Of a stretch of DNA of 64,000 nt, positions 41,876 to 50,438 are shown one piece after another; position 1 is the first letter of the stretch, and each line of letters begins with the position of its first letter. The stretch lies in contig UQTA01000009.1 in NCBI GenBank assembly GCA_900543885.1, forward strand, positions 9,255 through 73,254, in the 5' to 3' direction. The position numbers and the translations under genes were made by a program. This DNA is from an uncultured Clostridium sp. (GTDB lineage: Bacteria; Bacillota; Clostridia; Lachnospirales; Lachnospiraceae). Below the pieces are notes generated by a model. That model saw only the letters and a list, made by a program, of their open reading frames with translations. It was not told the origin of the DNA and searched no databases.

Positions 41876-42589
41876 ATGAATATCAATCTAAACCCCAACA
41901 GTGAGCTGAACCAGTCCATTGTGAATGTGCCGGACGTGGTTCAGGTTCCGGATGAGTGGATCAACGAAGCAAAGCAGTTTCGGATGGCAATGATGATGTA
42001 TGCCTGTGCCATCCGTGAGGTAAAGACAAAATTAGAAGTACTCAATGATGAATTATCCATTAAAAACCAACGAAATCCAATTGAGATGATCAAATCCCGC
42101 GTAAAGAAGCCTAACAGTATTCTGGAAAAGCTTCAGCGCAGGAATCTGGAAGTATCGGTGAAGTCGATGGTTAAAAACCTGGATGATGTGGCAGGTATCC
42201 GTATTATCTGTTCCTTTGTAGATGACATTTACGAAGTAGCGGAAATGCTGGTACGCCAGGATGATGTTACGGTCATTGCCATCAAGGATTATATTAAAAA
42301 TCCAAAGCCAAACGGCTATCGCAGCTACCATATGATCATTGAGATCCCGGTATTTTTCTCAGACAGTAAAAAGCCGATCCGCGTAGAGGTACAGATCCGT
42401 ACCATTGCCATGGATTTCTGGGCAAGTCTGGATCATCAGTTAAAGTATAAGAAATCTTTTGTAGATTTAAATGGAGAGATCAGCAGCGAATTAAAGCAGT
42501 GCGCTGATGTGATCGCACAGACGGATAATAAGATGCTGGAGATCCGAAAGAGGATCGAAGCTCAGGGTGTAACTGTATCAAGAGACTGA
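41876..42589 (+). CDS. Small alarmone synthetase (RelQ-like GTP pyrophosphokinase)
   Basis: A 237-residue single-domain (p)ppGpp synthetase without hydrolase domain. Signature segments are DDVAGIRIICSFVDDIYEVAEML (about 100-122), PKPNGYRSYHMII (about 142-154), the catalytic Glu in VEVQIRTIAMDFWASLDHQLKYK (about 168-190). RelQ-type enzymes are tetramers that can be regulated by binding RNA and pppGpp. The gene follows mrp closely with GGAAAGCGGTG upstream. A bidirectional terminator follows. A second, diverged RelA/SpoT-domain protein is encoded at 57.4 kb. Confidence 0.92.
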   Translation: MNINLNPNSELNQSIVNVPDVVQVPDEWINEAKQFRMAMMMYACAIREVKTKLEVLNDELSIKNQRNPIEMIKSRVKKPNSILEKLQRRNLEVSVKSMVKNLDDVAGIRIICSFVDDIYEVAEMLVRQDDVTVIAIKDYIKNPKPNGYRSYHMIIEIPVFFSDSKKPIRVEVQIRTIAMDFWASLDHQLKYKKSFVDLNGEISSELKQCADVIAQTDNKMLEIRKRIEAQGVTVSRD

Positions 42590-42606
42590 TCTGTTGTTGA
42601 TCATGC

Positions 42607-43401
42607 TTAATACTCATAAAAAGACAGGGTTTGCGTAATGCGAAACCCTGTTTTTTTATACAGGGCCATTGCAGGGAGATTTTCGGATGAAACCTGCAGT
42701 TTTATTGTCTTAAAGCCTTTTTTTGCTAACTGAGGGAGCAGAACGGATAAAAAAGCAGTGCCAAGATGTTGGTTTCTAAGTTCAGACAGAACTTCCAGGC
42801 TGTACAGGTAGACAGACTGCCCCTGAGGGGAAAGACAACAGGTCACTTCCGGCAGAATCGGGGCGGCAGTCAGGTCTGCAGGCAGATGCGGATCTAAGCG
42901 GCAGCCTACAGCATTCCAGACTGCATTATCTGCAGTGGTGGTTTCATTTGTATTGATCATAGATTCTGCAGCGTTTTCGGTGATCTGACAGTAAAAACGG
43001 GCGGTTATTTTTTCGTTTTCCCATAACTTACGTTCCATCATATGCTCATCCCAGGCATGCTCTGCTCCAATGTGTTTAAGAACCTTTTTCCACAGCTCGT
43101 TTTTGGCATCGCAGGAAAAATATACAGAGCCTTCTCCGGGAATCTGGCCTTTCTTACAGGCAGCAGCTAAGATGGAAGAAAAGATTCCCTTTCTGCGCAT
43201 ATCCGGATGAACAAAAGGGACGCATTCAAAGTCGTCCGCTCCGGTCTGATAAACAGCCATGCAGCCACAGAGAAGATGTTTTTCCTGTACAGCAAACCAC
43301 CAGCCATCAGCGTCCAAAAAACTTCCTTTTTTATCTTTTAAAAGTAGTTCCAGCTGTAAAGTGTCAGATGAATCCAGTGTATCTTTGAAAAAAATGTTCA
43401 T
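42607..43401 (-). CDS. GNAT family N-acetyltransferase, two GNAT-like halves
   Basis: A 264-residue protein with an N-terminal half carrying a weak acetyl-CoA-type motif (PFVHPDMRRKGIFSSIL) and a C-terminal half with a clearer one (SELRNQHLGTAFLSVLLPQL, then QVSSENLPAMALYKKTGF). Substrate unknown. ATG 43401 is preceded by AGGAG (seen as CTCCT at about 43410); the longer frame from 43449 has none. Its last dozen codons lie inside the terminator shared with the alarmone synthetase, so the hairpin and the C terminus constrain each other. Confidence 0.83.
   Translation of the reverse strand: MNIFFKDTLDSSDTLQLELLLKDKKGSFLDADGWWFAVQEKHLLCGCMAVYQTGADDFECVPFVHPDMRRKGIFSSILAAACKKGQIPGEGSVYFSCDAKNELWKKVLKHIGAEHAWDEHMMERKLWENEKITARFYCQITENAAESMINTNETTTADNAVWNAVGCRLDPHLPADLTAAPILPEVTCCLSPQGQSVYLYSLEVLSELRNQHLGTAFLSVLLPQLAKKGFKTIKLQVSSENLPAMALYKKTGFRITQTLSFYEY
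42620..42657. terminator. Bidirectional terminator
   Basis: AAGACAGGGTTTGCG and CGAAACCCTGTTTTT around TAAT. It serves the plus-strand alarmone synthetase; the minus-strand GNAT gene ends within it. Confidence 0.85.
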
Positions 43402-43516
43402 AAAAATCTCCTGAAAATAAAATATGTGATTTTTACATTGTAATCCCATTATTTCGCAGATGCAATGACTGTAAAAACCGCAGATTGTATTTTTTGTGTA
43501 TTTCCAGCATAATCTC

Positions 43517-43545
43517 TTGAATATGAAAAACCGCAGTGGTAGAAT
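43517..43545 (+). promoter_or_regulatory. Promoter of lrgA-lrgB
   Basis: TTGAAT at 43517-43522, a 17-base spacer and TAGAAT at 43540-43545. Confidence 0.65.
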
Positions 43546-43577
43546 AATCCAGAAAAAATTTCAAGAATACATGTAGA

Positions 43578-43648
43578 TGGGGCTGTTGCGAGAAGCTGTG
43601 CAGGCAACGGATGCAGAAAAATAGAGGCGGCATTTTGCAATAGCCCCA
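43578..43648 (+). repeat. Hairpin in the lrgAB leader (alternative pairing possible)
   Basis: TGGGGCTGTTGC pairs with GCAATAGCCCCA across about 47 bases. GTTGC in the left arm can instead pair with GCAAC at about 43602, giving two competing folds. There is no T-run. It lies between the lrgA promoter and gene. Confidence 0.6.
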
Positions 43649-43672
43649 GGAATCATCAGGAGGAAAACAAAC

Positions 43673-44035
43673 ATGAAATACGTAAGACAGATCGGTATTA
43701 TCCTGGGGATCACTTTGGCAGGAGAATTTTTAAATCAGATTCTACCGCTCCCTGTTCCGGCAGGTGTATACGGTCTTTTCCTTATGCTGGCAGCCCTTAT
43801 AACTGGCGTTGTGAAACTGGAGAGTGTGGAAGGAACTGGCAATTTTCTGATGGATACCATGTCCATGATGTTTGTACCAGCAACTGTAGGCATTCTGGAG
43901 TGTGCAGATGAGCTGAAGGCCGTTCTTATCCCATTTCTGATCATTATCGCAGTTTCCACCATCATAGTAATGGCAGTAACCGGAAAAGTTGCACAGTTTA
44001 TGATGGAATCAGCAGAGAAGAAAAAGGAGAAATAA
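43673..44035 (+). CDS. lrgA: CidA/LrgA family holin-like protein
   Basis: A 120-residue membrane protein with four hydrophobic segments and the family motif LPLPVPAGVYGLFLML near residues 25-40. CidA/LrgA proteins form small membrane oligomers that affect murein hydrolase activity, overflow metabolism and pyruvate uptake in other Firmicutes. AGGAGG precedes the ATG. lrgB follows after two bases, so the two subunits are made together. The choice of LrgA rather than CidA is by convention only. Confidence 0.9.
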   Translation: MKYVRQIGIILGITLAGEFLNQILPLPVPAGVYGLFLMLAALITGVVKLESVEGTGNFLMDTMSMMFVPATVGILECADELKAVLIPFLIIIAVSTIIVMAVTGKVAQFMMESAEKKKEK

Positions 44036-44037
44036 AA

Positions 44038-44739
44038 ATGAGTACATTAAGAGAAATCCTGGAAAATTCCCAGTATTGGGGACTTACTTTAAGTATCGGG
44101 GCCTATTTATTTGCATGCTGGCTGAAACAGAAAACGAAGCTTGCCTTTTTAAATCCTATCCTGGTATCCGTTATTGTGATCATTGCAGTTTTACTGGGAG
44201 TAGGAATCGACTATGATACATATAATAAAGGAGCGTCCTATTTAAGCTGGCTCCTTACACCTGCAACTGTATGTCTGGCGATCCCGCTGTATAAACAGCT
44301 TCATCTGCTGAAAAAACATGGAGCTGCTGTTGCAGTAAGTATTACGTCCGGTGTTGCAACCAGTGCCGTGAGCATTTTTCTCTTGTGCCGTGTGCTGGGC
44401 TTGTCTCATACCCACTATGTCACATTGCTTCCAAAGTCCATTACAACTGCTATTGGTATGGGAATCAGTGAAGAAGCGGGTGGTATTGTAACACTGACAG
44501 TTATCAGTATCATTATCACAGGAGTACTGGGAAATATGGTTGGCGAAACAGTACTTAGGATTGCAAAGATCAGCCATCCGGTGGCAAAAGGCCTGGCATT
44601 TGGTACCAGCGCCCATGCAGTAGGTACTGCAAAAGCTCTGGAGTTAGGTGAGATCGAAGGTGCCATGAGCAGCCTTTCCATTGCAGTGGCAGGTCTGCTG
44701 ACGGTAGTTGCAGTGCCTATCGCATCTAAGTTTATATAG
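44038..44739 (+). CDS. lrgB: LrgB/CidB family membrane protein
   Basis: A 233-residue membrane protein with about seven segments. Landmarks are FLNPILVSVI, the LLTPATVCLAIPLYKQ stretch, LPKSITTAIGMGISEEAGG (about 133-151) and GTSAHAVGTAKALELGE (about 194-210), typical of LrgB. It is the partner of the upstream LrgA. The site AAAAAGGAG lies inside the end of lrgA. There is no murein hydrolase gene next to it. About 100 bases to pepF hold no clear terminator. Confidence 0.92.
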   Translation: MSTLREILENSQYWGLTLSIGAYLFACWLKQKTKLAFLNPILVSVIVIIAVLLGVGIDYDTYNKGASYLSWLLTPATVCLAIPLYKQLHLLKKHGAAVAVSITSGVATSAVSIFLLCRVLGLSHTHYVTLLPKSITTAIGMGISEEAGGIVTLTVISIIITGVLGNMVGETVLRIAKISHPVAKGLAFGTSAHAVGTAKALELGEIEGAMSSLSIAVAGLLTVVAVPIASKFI

Positions 44740-44845
44740 GTTTATGCAGCCTCGGCAATGCCGGGGCTTACTTATGGATATTCTCTCGGAGTTTTTCAGG
44801 CACAGAAAGATTCCGGGAGAACATATAAAAAGGGGGTTAACATCC

Positions 44846-46630
44846 ATGAAAAAAAGAGGAGAAGCAGGAATTTCTACTACCTGGAAGTTAGAAGATATGG
44901 TTCCGGACAATGAAACATGGGAAAAGCAGTTAAAAGAAGCTTCTAAAGAACTTGAAAAATATGGGGATTTTAAGGGAAAACTGTCAGATTCAGCGGAGAA
45001 CCTGTATCAGTGTCTGAAATTTGATGATGCATTCAGTTTAAAGGCAGAACGTCTGTATGTATATGCCAGAATGCGTTCTGACGAAGATACGGCAAATGAC
45101 CTGTATCAGGATATGTTTTCCAGAGCCCAGCTTTTAAATATCAGGGCTTCAGAAAAATCATCTTACATGGTTCCGGAGATTTTGTCCATTCCGGAAGAAA
45201 TTTTAAAAGAATACAGAAGTTCCCACGAGGGGATGAAACATTTTGATCGTCTGTTAGATCAGCTGTTAGAGCGAAAGAGCCATACACTTTCTAAAGAAAT
45301 GGAACATTTGCTGGCGCAGTCTTATGAAGCGACTCAGGGCGGCAGTCAGGTGTTTACCATGTTCAACAATGCGGATGCCCGTTTTCCGGCAGTTCATGAT
45401 ACAGACGGAAAGGAAATTCCTCTTACCCATGGAAATTATATTGCTCTGCTTGAAAACCAGGACCGGAGGATCCGCAAAGAGGCTTTTGAAAATCTGTACA
45501 GTGTATACAAACAGTTTTCCAATACCTTAGCTGCAGCCTTTGGTTCCAATGTAAAACAGGCTGTGTTCTATGCAAAAGCCAGAAACTATGCTTCCAGCCG
45601 TCAGGCAAGTCTTTCAGGCAATGAAGTACCGGAGTCTGTATATGACAACCTGGTGGCATCTGTGAGAAAAAAACTCTCATTACTCCACCGATATGCATCT
45701 GTGAGAAAAAAACTCCTGAATGTAGAAGAACTGCATATGTATGACCTGTATGTGCCAATGGTAGCAGAAGCAGATCGCCATTATACCTTTGAAGAAGCAA
45801 AAAGCATTGTAAAAGAAGGTCTTGCACCTATGGGAAAAGAATATCTGTCCCTGCTTCAGGAAGGATTTGACAACCGCTGGATCGATGTGTATGAAAATGA
45901 GGGAAAGCGCAGCGGTGCCTATTCCTGGGGAGTTTACGGCTGTCATCCCTATGTGCTGTTAAATTTCCATGGTACTTTAAATGATGTATTTACACTGGCT
46001 CACGAAATGGGTCATTCCATTCATACCTGGTATTCCAACAAGAACCAGTCTTATACTTACAGTGGCTATAAAATCTTTGTTGCAGAGGTGGCTTCTACCT
46101 GTAATGAGGCGCTTTTGATCCGTCATTTATTAAAGAACAGTAAAGATAAACAGGAGAAAGCTTACCTGTTAAATTATTTCCTGGAAAGCTTCCGAGGAAC
46201 ACTGTTCCGTCAGACCATGTTTGCAGAATTTGAACAGAAAGCCCATGAAATGGCAGCAGCAGGAGAAAGTATGACTTCCCAGAGTCTTTGCGGCATTTAC
46301 AAAAAGTTAAATGAAGATTACTTCGGCCCGGATACCGTGATCGATCCCCAGATCCAGTATGAATGGGAAAGGATCCCCCATTTTTATACACCATTTTATG
46401 TATATCAGTATGCTACCGGTTTCTCAGCAGCAATCGCTATCAGCAAGAAGATCTTTAACGGAGAACCTGGCATTTTAGAGGGATACAAGAAGTTTTTAAG
46501 CGGAGGCTGCTCTGATACACCTATCGAACTGTTAAAGTTAGCAGGTGTTGACATGTCACATACCGGCCCTGTAGAAGAAGCATTAAAGTTCTTTGAGGAA
46601 TTGTTAAATGAGTTTGAAGAACTGGCATAA
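44846..46630 (+). CDS. pepF: Oligoendopeptidase F (M3 family)
   Basis: A 594-residue zinc metallopeptidase that cleaves peptides of about 7-17 residues in the cytoplasm. The catalytic motif LAHEMGHSIHTW lies near residue 385 with the third ligand Glu in a VAEVASTCNEALL helix. C-terminal segments such as YATGFSAAIAISKKI match the PepF group. I choose ATG 44846, preceded by AAAAAGGGGG, over the longer frame from 44708. A 21-bp direct repeat 39 bp apart (45656 and 45695) encodes two ASVRKKL segments, see findings. Confidence 0.94.
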   Translation: MKKRGEAGISTTWKLEDMVPDNETWEKQLKEASKELEKYGDFKGKLSDSAENLYQCLKFDDAFSLKAERLYVYARMRSDEDTANDLYQDMFSRAQLLNIRASEKSSYMVPEILSIPEEILKEYRSSHEGMKHFDRLLDQLLERKSHTLSKEMEHLLAQSYEATQGGSQVFTMFNNADARFPAVHDTDGKEIPLTHGNYIALLENQDRRIRKEAFENLYSVYKQFSNTLAAAFGSNVKQAVFYAKARNYASSRQASLSGNEVPESVYDNLVASVRKKLSLLHRYASVRKKLLNVEELHMYDLYVPMVAEADRHYTFEEAKSIVKEGLAPMGKEYLSLLQEGFDNRWIDVYENEGKRSGAYSWGVYGCHPYVLLNFHGTLNDVFTLAHEMGHSIHTWYSNKNQSYTYSGYKIFVAEVASTCNEALLIRHLLKNSKDKQEKAYLLNYFLESFRGTLFRQTMFAEFEQKAHEMAAAGESMTSQSLCGIYKKLNEDYFGPDTVIDPQIQYEWERIPHFYTPFYVYQYATGFSAAIAISKKIFNGEPGILEGYKKFLSGGCSDTPIELLKLAGVDMSHTGPVEEALKFFEELLNEFEELA

Positions 46631-46631
46631 C

Positions 46632-46660
46632 TTGAAGAAATATAGGATCTATGTTAGAAT
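46632..46660 (+). promoter_or_regulatory. Promoter of pyrF-pyrK-pyrD-pyrE
   Basis: TTGAAG at 46632-46637, a 17-base spacer and TAGAAT at 46655-46660. The short leader shows no attenuator of the PyrR type. Confidence 0.65.
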
Positions 46661-46716
46661 TAGGAAAACACCTGTAAATGAATATAAAGAGTGTACCATA
46701 ACCAAGGAGGAACAAT

Positions 46717-47634
46717 ATGATCAGTCAGTTAATTGAAAAAATCCAAAAGACAAAGGCTCCTATCTGCGTAGGCTTAGACCCAATGCTTTCCTATGTGCCA
46801 GAGCATGTTGTAAAAAAAGCATTTGACGCTTACGGAGAGACTTTAGAGGGAGCAGCAGAGGCTATCTGGCAGTATAATAAAGAGATCATTGATCATACCT
46901 GCGACCTGATCCCGGCTGTTAAGCCACAGATCGCTATGTATGAGCAGTTTGGCATTGAGGGATTAAAAGTTTACAAGAAAACCGTAGATTACTGCCATGA
47001 AAAAGGTCTGGTAGTCATCGGAGATGCAAAGAGAGGCGATATCGGCTCTACTTCTGCAGCATATGCAACGGGACATCTGGGCAAAGTACAGGTGGGTTCC
47101 AAATCTTACAGCGGTTTTGATACCGATATCCTGACTGTAAATCCATACCTTGGAACAGATGGCGTAAAGCCTTTTGTAGAAGCATGCAATGCAAATGACA
47201 AGGGAATTTTCGTTCTGGTAAAAACATCCAATCCTTCCAGCGGCGAGTTCCAGGACAGACTGATCGACGGACGTCCTCTCTATGAATTGGTAGCAGAAAA
47301 GGTAGTAGAGTGGGGCAATATGTCCATGGACGGAACCTACAGCAATGTAGGAGCAGTTGTAGGCGCTACTTATCCGGAAATGAGCAAGATCTTAAGAAAA
47401 CTGATGCCACATACCTATTTCCTGGTACCAGGTTATGGCGCTCAGGGTGGTACTGCTGCAGACTTAAAGCACTGCTTCAATGAAGATGGTTTAGGCGCGA
47501 TCGTTAACTCCTCCAGAGGTATTATCGCAGCATATCGTCAGGAAAAATACAAACAGTTTGGTCCAGAGCATTTTGCAGAAGCTTCCAGACAGGCAGTTTT
47601 GGATATGGTGGCTGATATTAACAGCGTATTATAA
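46717..47634 (+). CDS. pyrF: Orotidine 5'-phosphate decarboxylase
   Basis: The last step of UMP synthesis. The 305-residue length fits the longer (type 2) PyrF family. The catalytic DAKRGDIGST motif (about residues 100-109) carries the Lys/Asp tetrad, followed by phosphate-binding segments VLVKTSNPSS and LVPGYGAQGG. AAGGAGG precedes the ATG. It leads a cluster with pyrK, pyrD and pyrE; pyrB, pyrC and carAB are not in this window. Confidence 0.95.
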   Translation: MISQLIEKIQKTKAPICVGLDPMLSYVPEHVVKKAFDAYGETLEGAAEAIWQYNKEIIDHTCDLIPAVKPQIAMYEQFGIEGLKVYKKTVDYCHEKGLVVIGDAKRGDIGSTSAAYATGHLGKVQVGSKSYSGFDTDILTVNPYLGTDGVKPFVEACNANDKGIFVLVKTSNPSSGEFQDRLIDGRPLYELVAEKVVEWGNMSMDGTYSNVGAVVGATYPEMSKILRKLMPHTYFLVPGYGAQGGTAADLKHCFNEDGLGAIVNSSRGIIAAYRQEKYKQFGPEHFAEASRQAVLDMVADINSVL

Positions 47635-47685
47635 TTAATTGTATAGTGCTCAACAGGTAAGAAACAAAAAGGTTGGAAAAACAAC

Positions 47686-48471
47686 ATGGCAAAATTAAAA
47701 ATGACAGCCACTGTTACCTCACAGGTACAGCTGGCAGATGGAATTTATGACTTAAGATTGGCTGCAGGTGAGATCGCAGCCCAGGCAGTGCCAGGACAGT
47801 TTGTATCCCTTTACTCAAAAGACGGCTCCAGACTGCTTCCAAGACCCATCAGTCTTTGCGGCATTGATAAAGAAAAAGGGCAGCTGCGTCTGGTATACCG
47901 GGTAGCAGGTGCAGGAACAAAGGAATTTTCCGCACTGACAGAAGGGGATACCATTGATGTACTGGGACCATTGGGAAATGGTTTTCCATTATTAGAAGGA
48001 AAGAAAGCATTTCTCATCGGCGGCGGCATTGGTATTCCGCCAATGCTTCAGCTTGCAAAAGCATTAAATGAAGTAAACGGAGCGGAAATGGTGCAGTCTG
48101 TGATCGGTTACCGTGACAGCCATCTGTTCTTAAAAGAAGAATTTGAAGCTTATGGTTCTGTAACAGTTGCTACAGAAGACGGCAGTGTGGGAACCAAGGG
48201 AAATGTATTAGACGCCATCCGTGAAAATGACCTGAAGGCAGATGTGATCTATGCCTGCGGACCGACTCCTATGCTTCGTGCTTTAAAGGCATACAGCCAG
48301 GAAAAAGGCATTCTCTGCTACTTATCCCTGGAAGAGAAAATGGCCTGCGGCATCGGTGCCTGTCTGGCTTGTACCTGTCAGACAAAGGATGTGGACGAAC
48401 ATTCCCAGGTACATAATAAGCGTATCTGTAAGGATGGCCCCGTATTCCTGGCAGAAGATATTGAACTGTAG
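47686..48471 (+). CDS. pyrK: Dihydroorotate dehydrogenase B electron-transfer subunit
   Basis: A 261-residue FAD and [2Fe-2S] protein that passes electrons from dihydroorotate dehydrogenase B to NAD+. The flavin motif is LPRPISLCGID (about residue 46), the nucleotide motif AFLIGGGIGIPPMLQLAKAL (about 107), and the cluster cysteines are in EKMACGIGACLACTC (about residues 220-234) plus NKRICKDGP. AAGGTTGG is the nearest upstream purine-rich stretch. It pairs with the following pyrD, separated by 158 bases that hold a hairpin element. Confidence 0.93.
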   Translation: MAKLKMTATVTSQVQLADGIYDLRLAAGEIAAQAVPGQFVSLYSKDGSRLLPRPISLCGIDKEKGQLRLVYRVAGAGTKEFSALTEGDTIDVLGPLGNGFPLLEGKKAFLIGGGIGIPPMLQLAKALNEVNGAEMVQSVIGYRDSHLFLKEEFEAYGSVTVATEDGSVGTKGNVLDAIRENDLKADVIYACGPTPMLRALKAYSQEKGILCYLSLEEKMACGIGACLACTCQTKDVDEHSQVHNKRICKDGPVFLAEDIEL

Positions 48472-48555
48472 ATACCAGAGTCAAAAGGTCTGAAATCCGT
48501 TGCGGGTCATGCAACGCATGAACAGTAACGATTTTTGACCTTGGGACTCGCTATC
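48471..48555. repeat. Long hairpin (family P3), copy 2, between pyrK and pyrD
   Basis: Successive pairs GATA/TATC, GAGTC/GACTC, AGGTC/GACCT, AAAT/ATTT and CGTT/AACG enclose a 25-base core (48505-48529) with the perfect loop TCATGC-AAC-GCATGA. The core also occurs at 26637-26661. The left base of the stem is at the pyrK stop. There is no T-run, so it more likely protects or separates RNA than terminates it. Confidence 0.75.
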
Positions 48556-48629
48556 ACATATAAGAAAGAATGATCCTTTGATCGAAAATGGGTCATAAAC
48601 AGTGAAAAAGCAGGAGGCAGGACCGAATT

Positions 48630-49532
48630 ATGAATATGAGTGTAAAGATCGCCGGAGTGGAATTTAAAAATCCGGTTATGGAAGCGTCCGGCACCTTTGG
48701 TTCCGGTATGGAATATAGTGAGTTCGTTGACTTAAACCGTCTTGGCGCGGTTGTTACAAAGGGTGTGGCAAATGTGCCGTGGCCGGGAAATCCAACACCA
48801 AGGATCGCAGAGACCTACGGCGGCATGATCAATGCCATTGGTCTGCAGAATCCGGGCATTGATGTATTTGCAAAGAGAGATATTCCGTTTTTAAAGAAAT
48901 ATGATACAAAGATCGTAGTCAATGTGTGCGGAAAGACAACAGAAGATTACATTGATGTAGTAGAGCGTTTGGGAGATGAACCGGTAGATATGCTGGAGAT
49001 CAACATTTCCTGTCCAAATGTCAAAGAAGGTGGTATCGCTTTTGGCCAGGATCCTAAGGCAGTAGAAGCGATCACAAAGGCAGTAAAGGCTCATGCAAAG
49101 CAGCCGGTGATCATGAAATTAAGCCCAAATGTAACGGACATTACTGTTATGGCAAAGGCAGCAGAAGCAGGCGGTGCAGATGCGATCTCTCTGATCAATA
49201 CTTTAACTGGTATGAAGATCGATATCAATCGCAGAACCTTTGCAGTTGCCAATAAAACAGGAGGACTTTCCGGTCCTGCGATCCGTCCGGTAGCAGTGCG
49301 CATGGTTTATCAGGCAGCCCAGGCGGTAAAGGTGCCGATCATTGGCATGGGCGGCATCTGCAATGCAGATGATGCATTGGAGTTTATCCTTGCAGGCGCC
49401 ACAGCAGTAGCTATCGGTACTGCAAACTTTCATGATCCGTATGCAACTGTTAAAACAGTAGACGGAATCAGGGCCTATATGGAAAAATATGGAATCGAAG
49501 ACATCAACGAACTGATCGGTGCAGTAAGATAG
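48630..49532 (+). CDS. pyrD: Dihydroorotate dehydrogenase B catalytic subunit
   Basis: A 300-residue FMN enzyme oxidising dihydroorotate to orotate. Landmarks are NPVMEASGTFGSGMEY near the N terminus, NAIGLQNPG (about 70), the NISCPNVKEGG segment with the catalytic Cys (about 131), and the FMN phosphate site GMGGICNADDALEFILAGA (about 236-254). This is the class 1B type that works with PyrK, which is encoded just upstream. AGGAGG precedes the ATG. pyrE follows. Confidence 0.95.
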   Translation: MNMSVKIAGVEFKNPVMEASGTFGSGMEYSEFVDLNRLGAVVTKGVANVPWPGNPTPRIAETYGGMINAIGLQNPGIDVFAKRDIPFLKKYDTKIVVNVCGKTTEDYIDVVERLGDEPVDMLEINISCPNVKEGGIAFGQDPKAVEAITKAVKAHAKQPVIMKLSPNVTDITVMAKAAEAGGADAISLINTLTGMKIDINRRTFAVANKTGGLSGPAIRPVAVRMVYQAAQAVKVPIIGMGGICNADDALEFILAGATAVAIGTANFHDPYATVKTVDGIRAYMEKYGIEDINELIGAVR

Positions 49533-49572
49533 TCAGATAAAAGAGTTTGTGAAAATCAAGGAGGTTATGACC

Positions 49573-50253
49573 ATGGAAAGCTACAAGCAGGAATTTATTC
49601 AGTTTATGGTAGAGAGCAATGTATTGAAATTTGGAGATTTCACCTTAAAGAGCGGAAGAAAGTCCCCATTTTTCATGAATGCAGGTGCTTATGTAACTGG
49701 TACCCAGTTAAAGAAATTAGGTGAGTATTACGCAAAGGCGATCCACGACAATTTTGGTCTGGATTTTGACGTACTTTTCGGACCGGCATACAAGGGAATC
49801 CCGTTAAGCGTTGCAACTACCATGGCGATCAGCGAACTGTACGGAAAAGATATCCGCTACTGCTCCAATCGTAAGGAAGTAAAAGATCACGGTGATACAG
49901 GTATCCTTTTAGGAAGCAAGATCAAAGACGGAGACCGTGTGATGATCATTGAGGATGTTACTACTTCTGGTAAGTCCATTGAAGAAACATTCCCGATCAT
50001 CAAGGCACAGGGAGATGTAGAGATCAAAGGCCTGATCGTTTCCTTAAACCGTATGGAGAGAGGCAAAGGAACAAAGAGTGCATTAGATGAGATCAAAGAT
50101 CTGTATGGTTTCCCAACTGCAGCGATCGTTTCCATGGCAGATGTAACGGAGTGCCTTTATAATAAAGAGTGCAATGGCCAGGTAGTGATCGATGATAAGA
50201 TCAAGGCAGCTCTGGATGCATATTATGAGCAGTACGGCGCAAAGAACGAATAA
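49573..50253 (+). CDS. pyrE: Orotate phosphoribosyltransferase
   Basis: A 226-residue enzyme converting orotate and PRPP to OMP. The PRPP-binding motif is RVMIIEDVTTSGKS (about residues 122-135), with a preceding FGPAYKGIPLS loop and a KEVKDHGDTG flexible loop. I choose ATG 49573, eight bases after AAGGAGG; the ATG at 49567 is too close to the site and 49549 has none. It completes the pyrF-K-D-E cluster. Confidence 0.94.
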   Translation: MESYKQEFIQFMVESNVLKFGDFTLKSGRKSPFFMNAGAYVTGTQLKKLGEYYAKAIHDNFGLDFDVLFGPAYKGIPLSVATTMAISELYGKDIRYCSNRKEVKDHGDTGILLGSKIKDGDRVMIIEDVTTSGKSIEETFPIIKAQGDVEIKGLIVSLNRMERGKGTKSALDEIKDLYGFPTAAIVSMADVTECLYNKECNGQVVIDDKIKAALDAYYEQYGAKNE

Positions 50254-50273
50254 GAGCCGGAGGTAGCAGCAAT

Positions 50274-50423
50274 ATGGAGAGAGTATATAAAACAATGAAA
50301 GTCACAGGTGCCGGAAGTATTGCAGCAGGTATTGTGATCCTGGTTACAGGTCTTGTTGTGGGCATTATTTCCATTGTAAATGGGGCGCTGCTTTTAAAAC
50401 GCAAATCCGAAATTGAATTTTAG
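50274..50423 (+). CDS. Predicted 49-residue single-span membrane protein
   Basis: ATG 50274 follows CCGGAGGTAGCAGCA and encodes 49 residues to TAG at 50421. Residues about 12-42 are hydrophobic (GAGSIAAGIVILVTGLVVG then ISIVNGALLL), long enough for one or two spans, followed by a positively charged KRK and an acidic end. No family is recognised. It lies 20 bases after pyrE and 15 before vanZ, so it belongs to the same transcript. Several Clostridia carry short glycine-rich membrane proteins of this type; I infer nothing about its role. Confidence 0.75.
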   Translation: MERVYKTMKVTGAGSIAAGIVILVTGLVVGIISIVNGALLLKRKSEIEF

Positions 50424-50438
50424 GATGCGGGGTCACAG

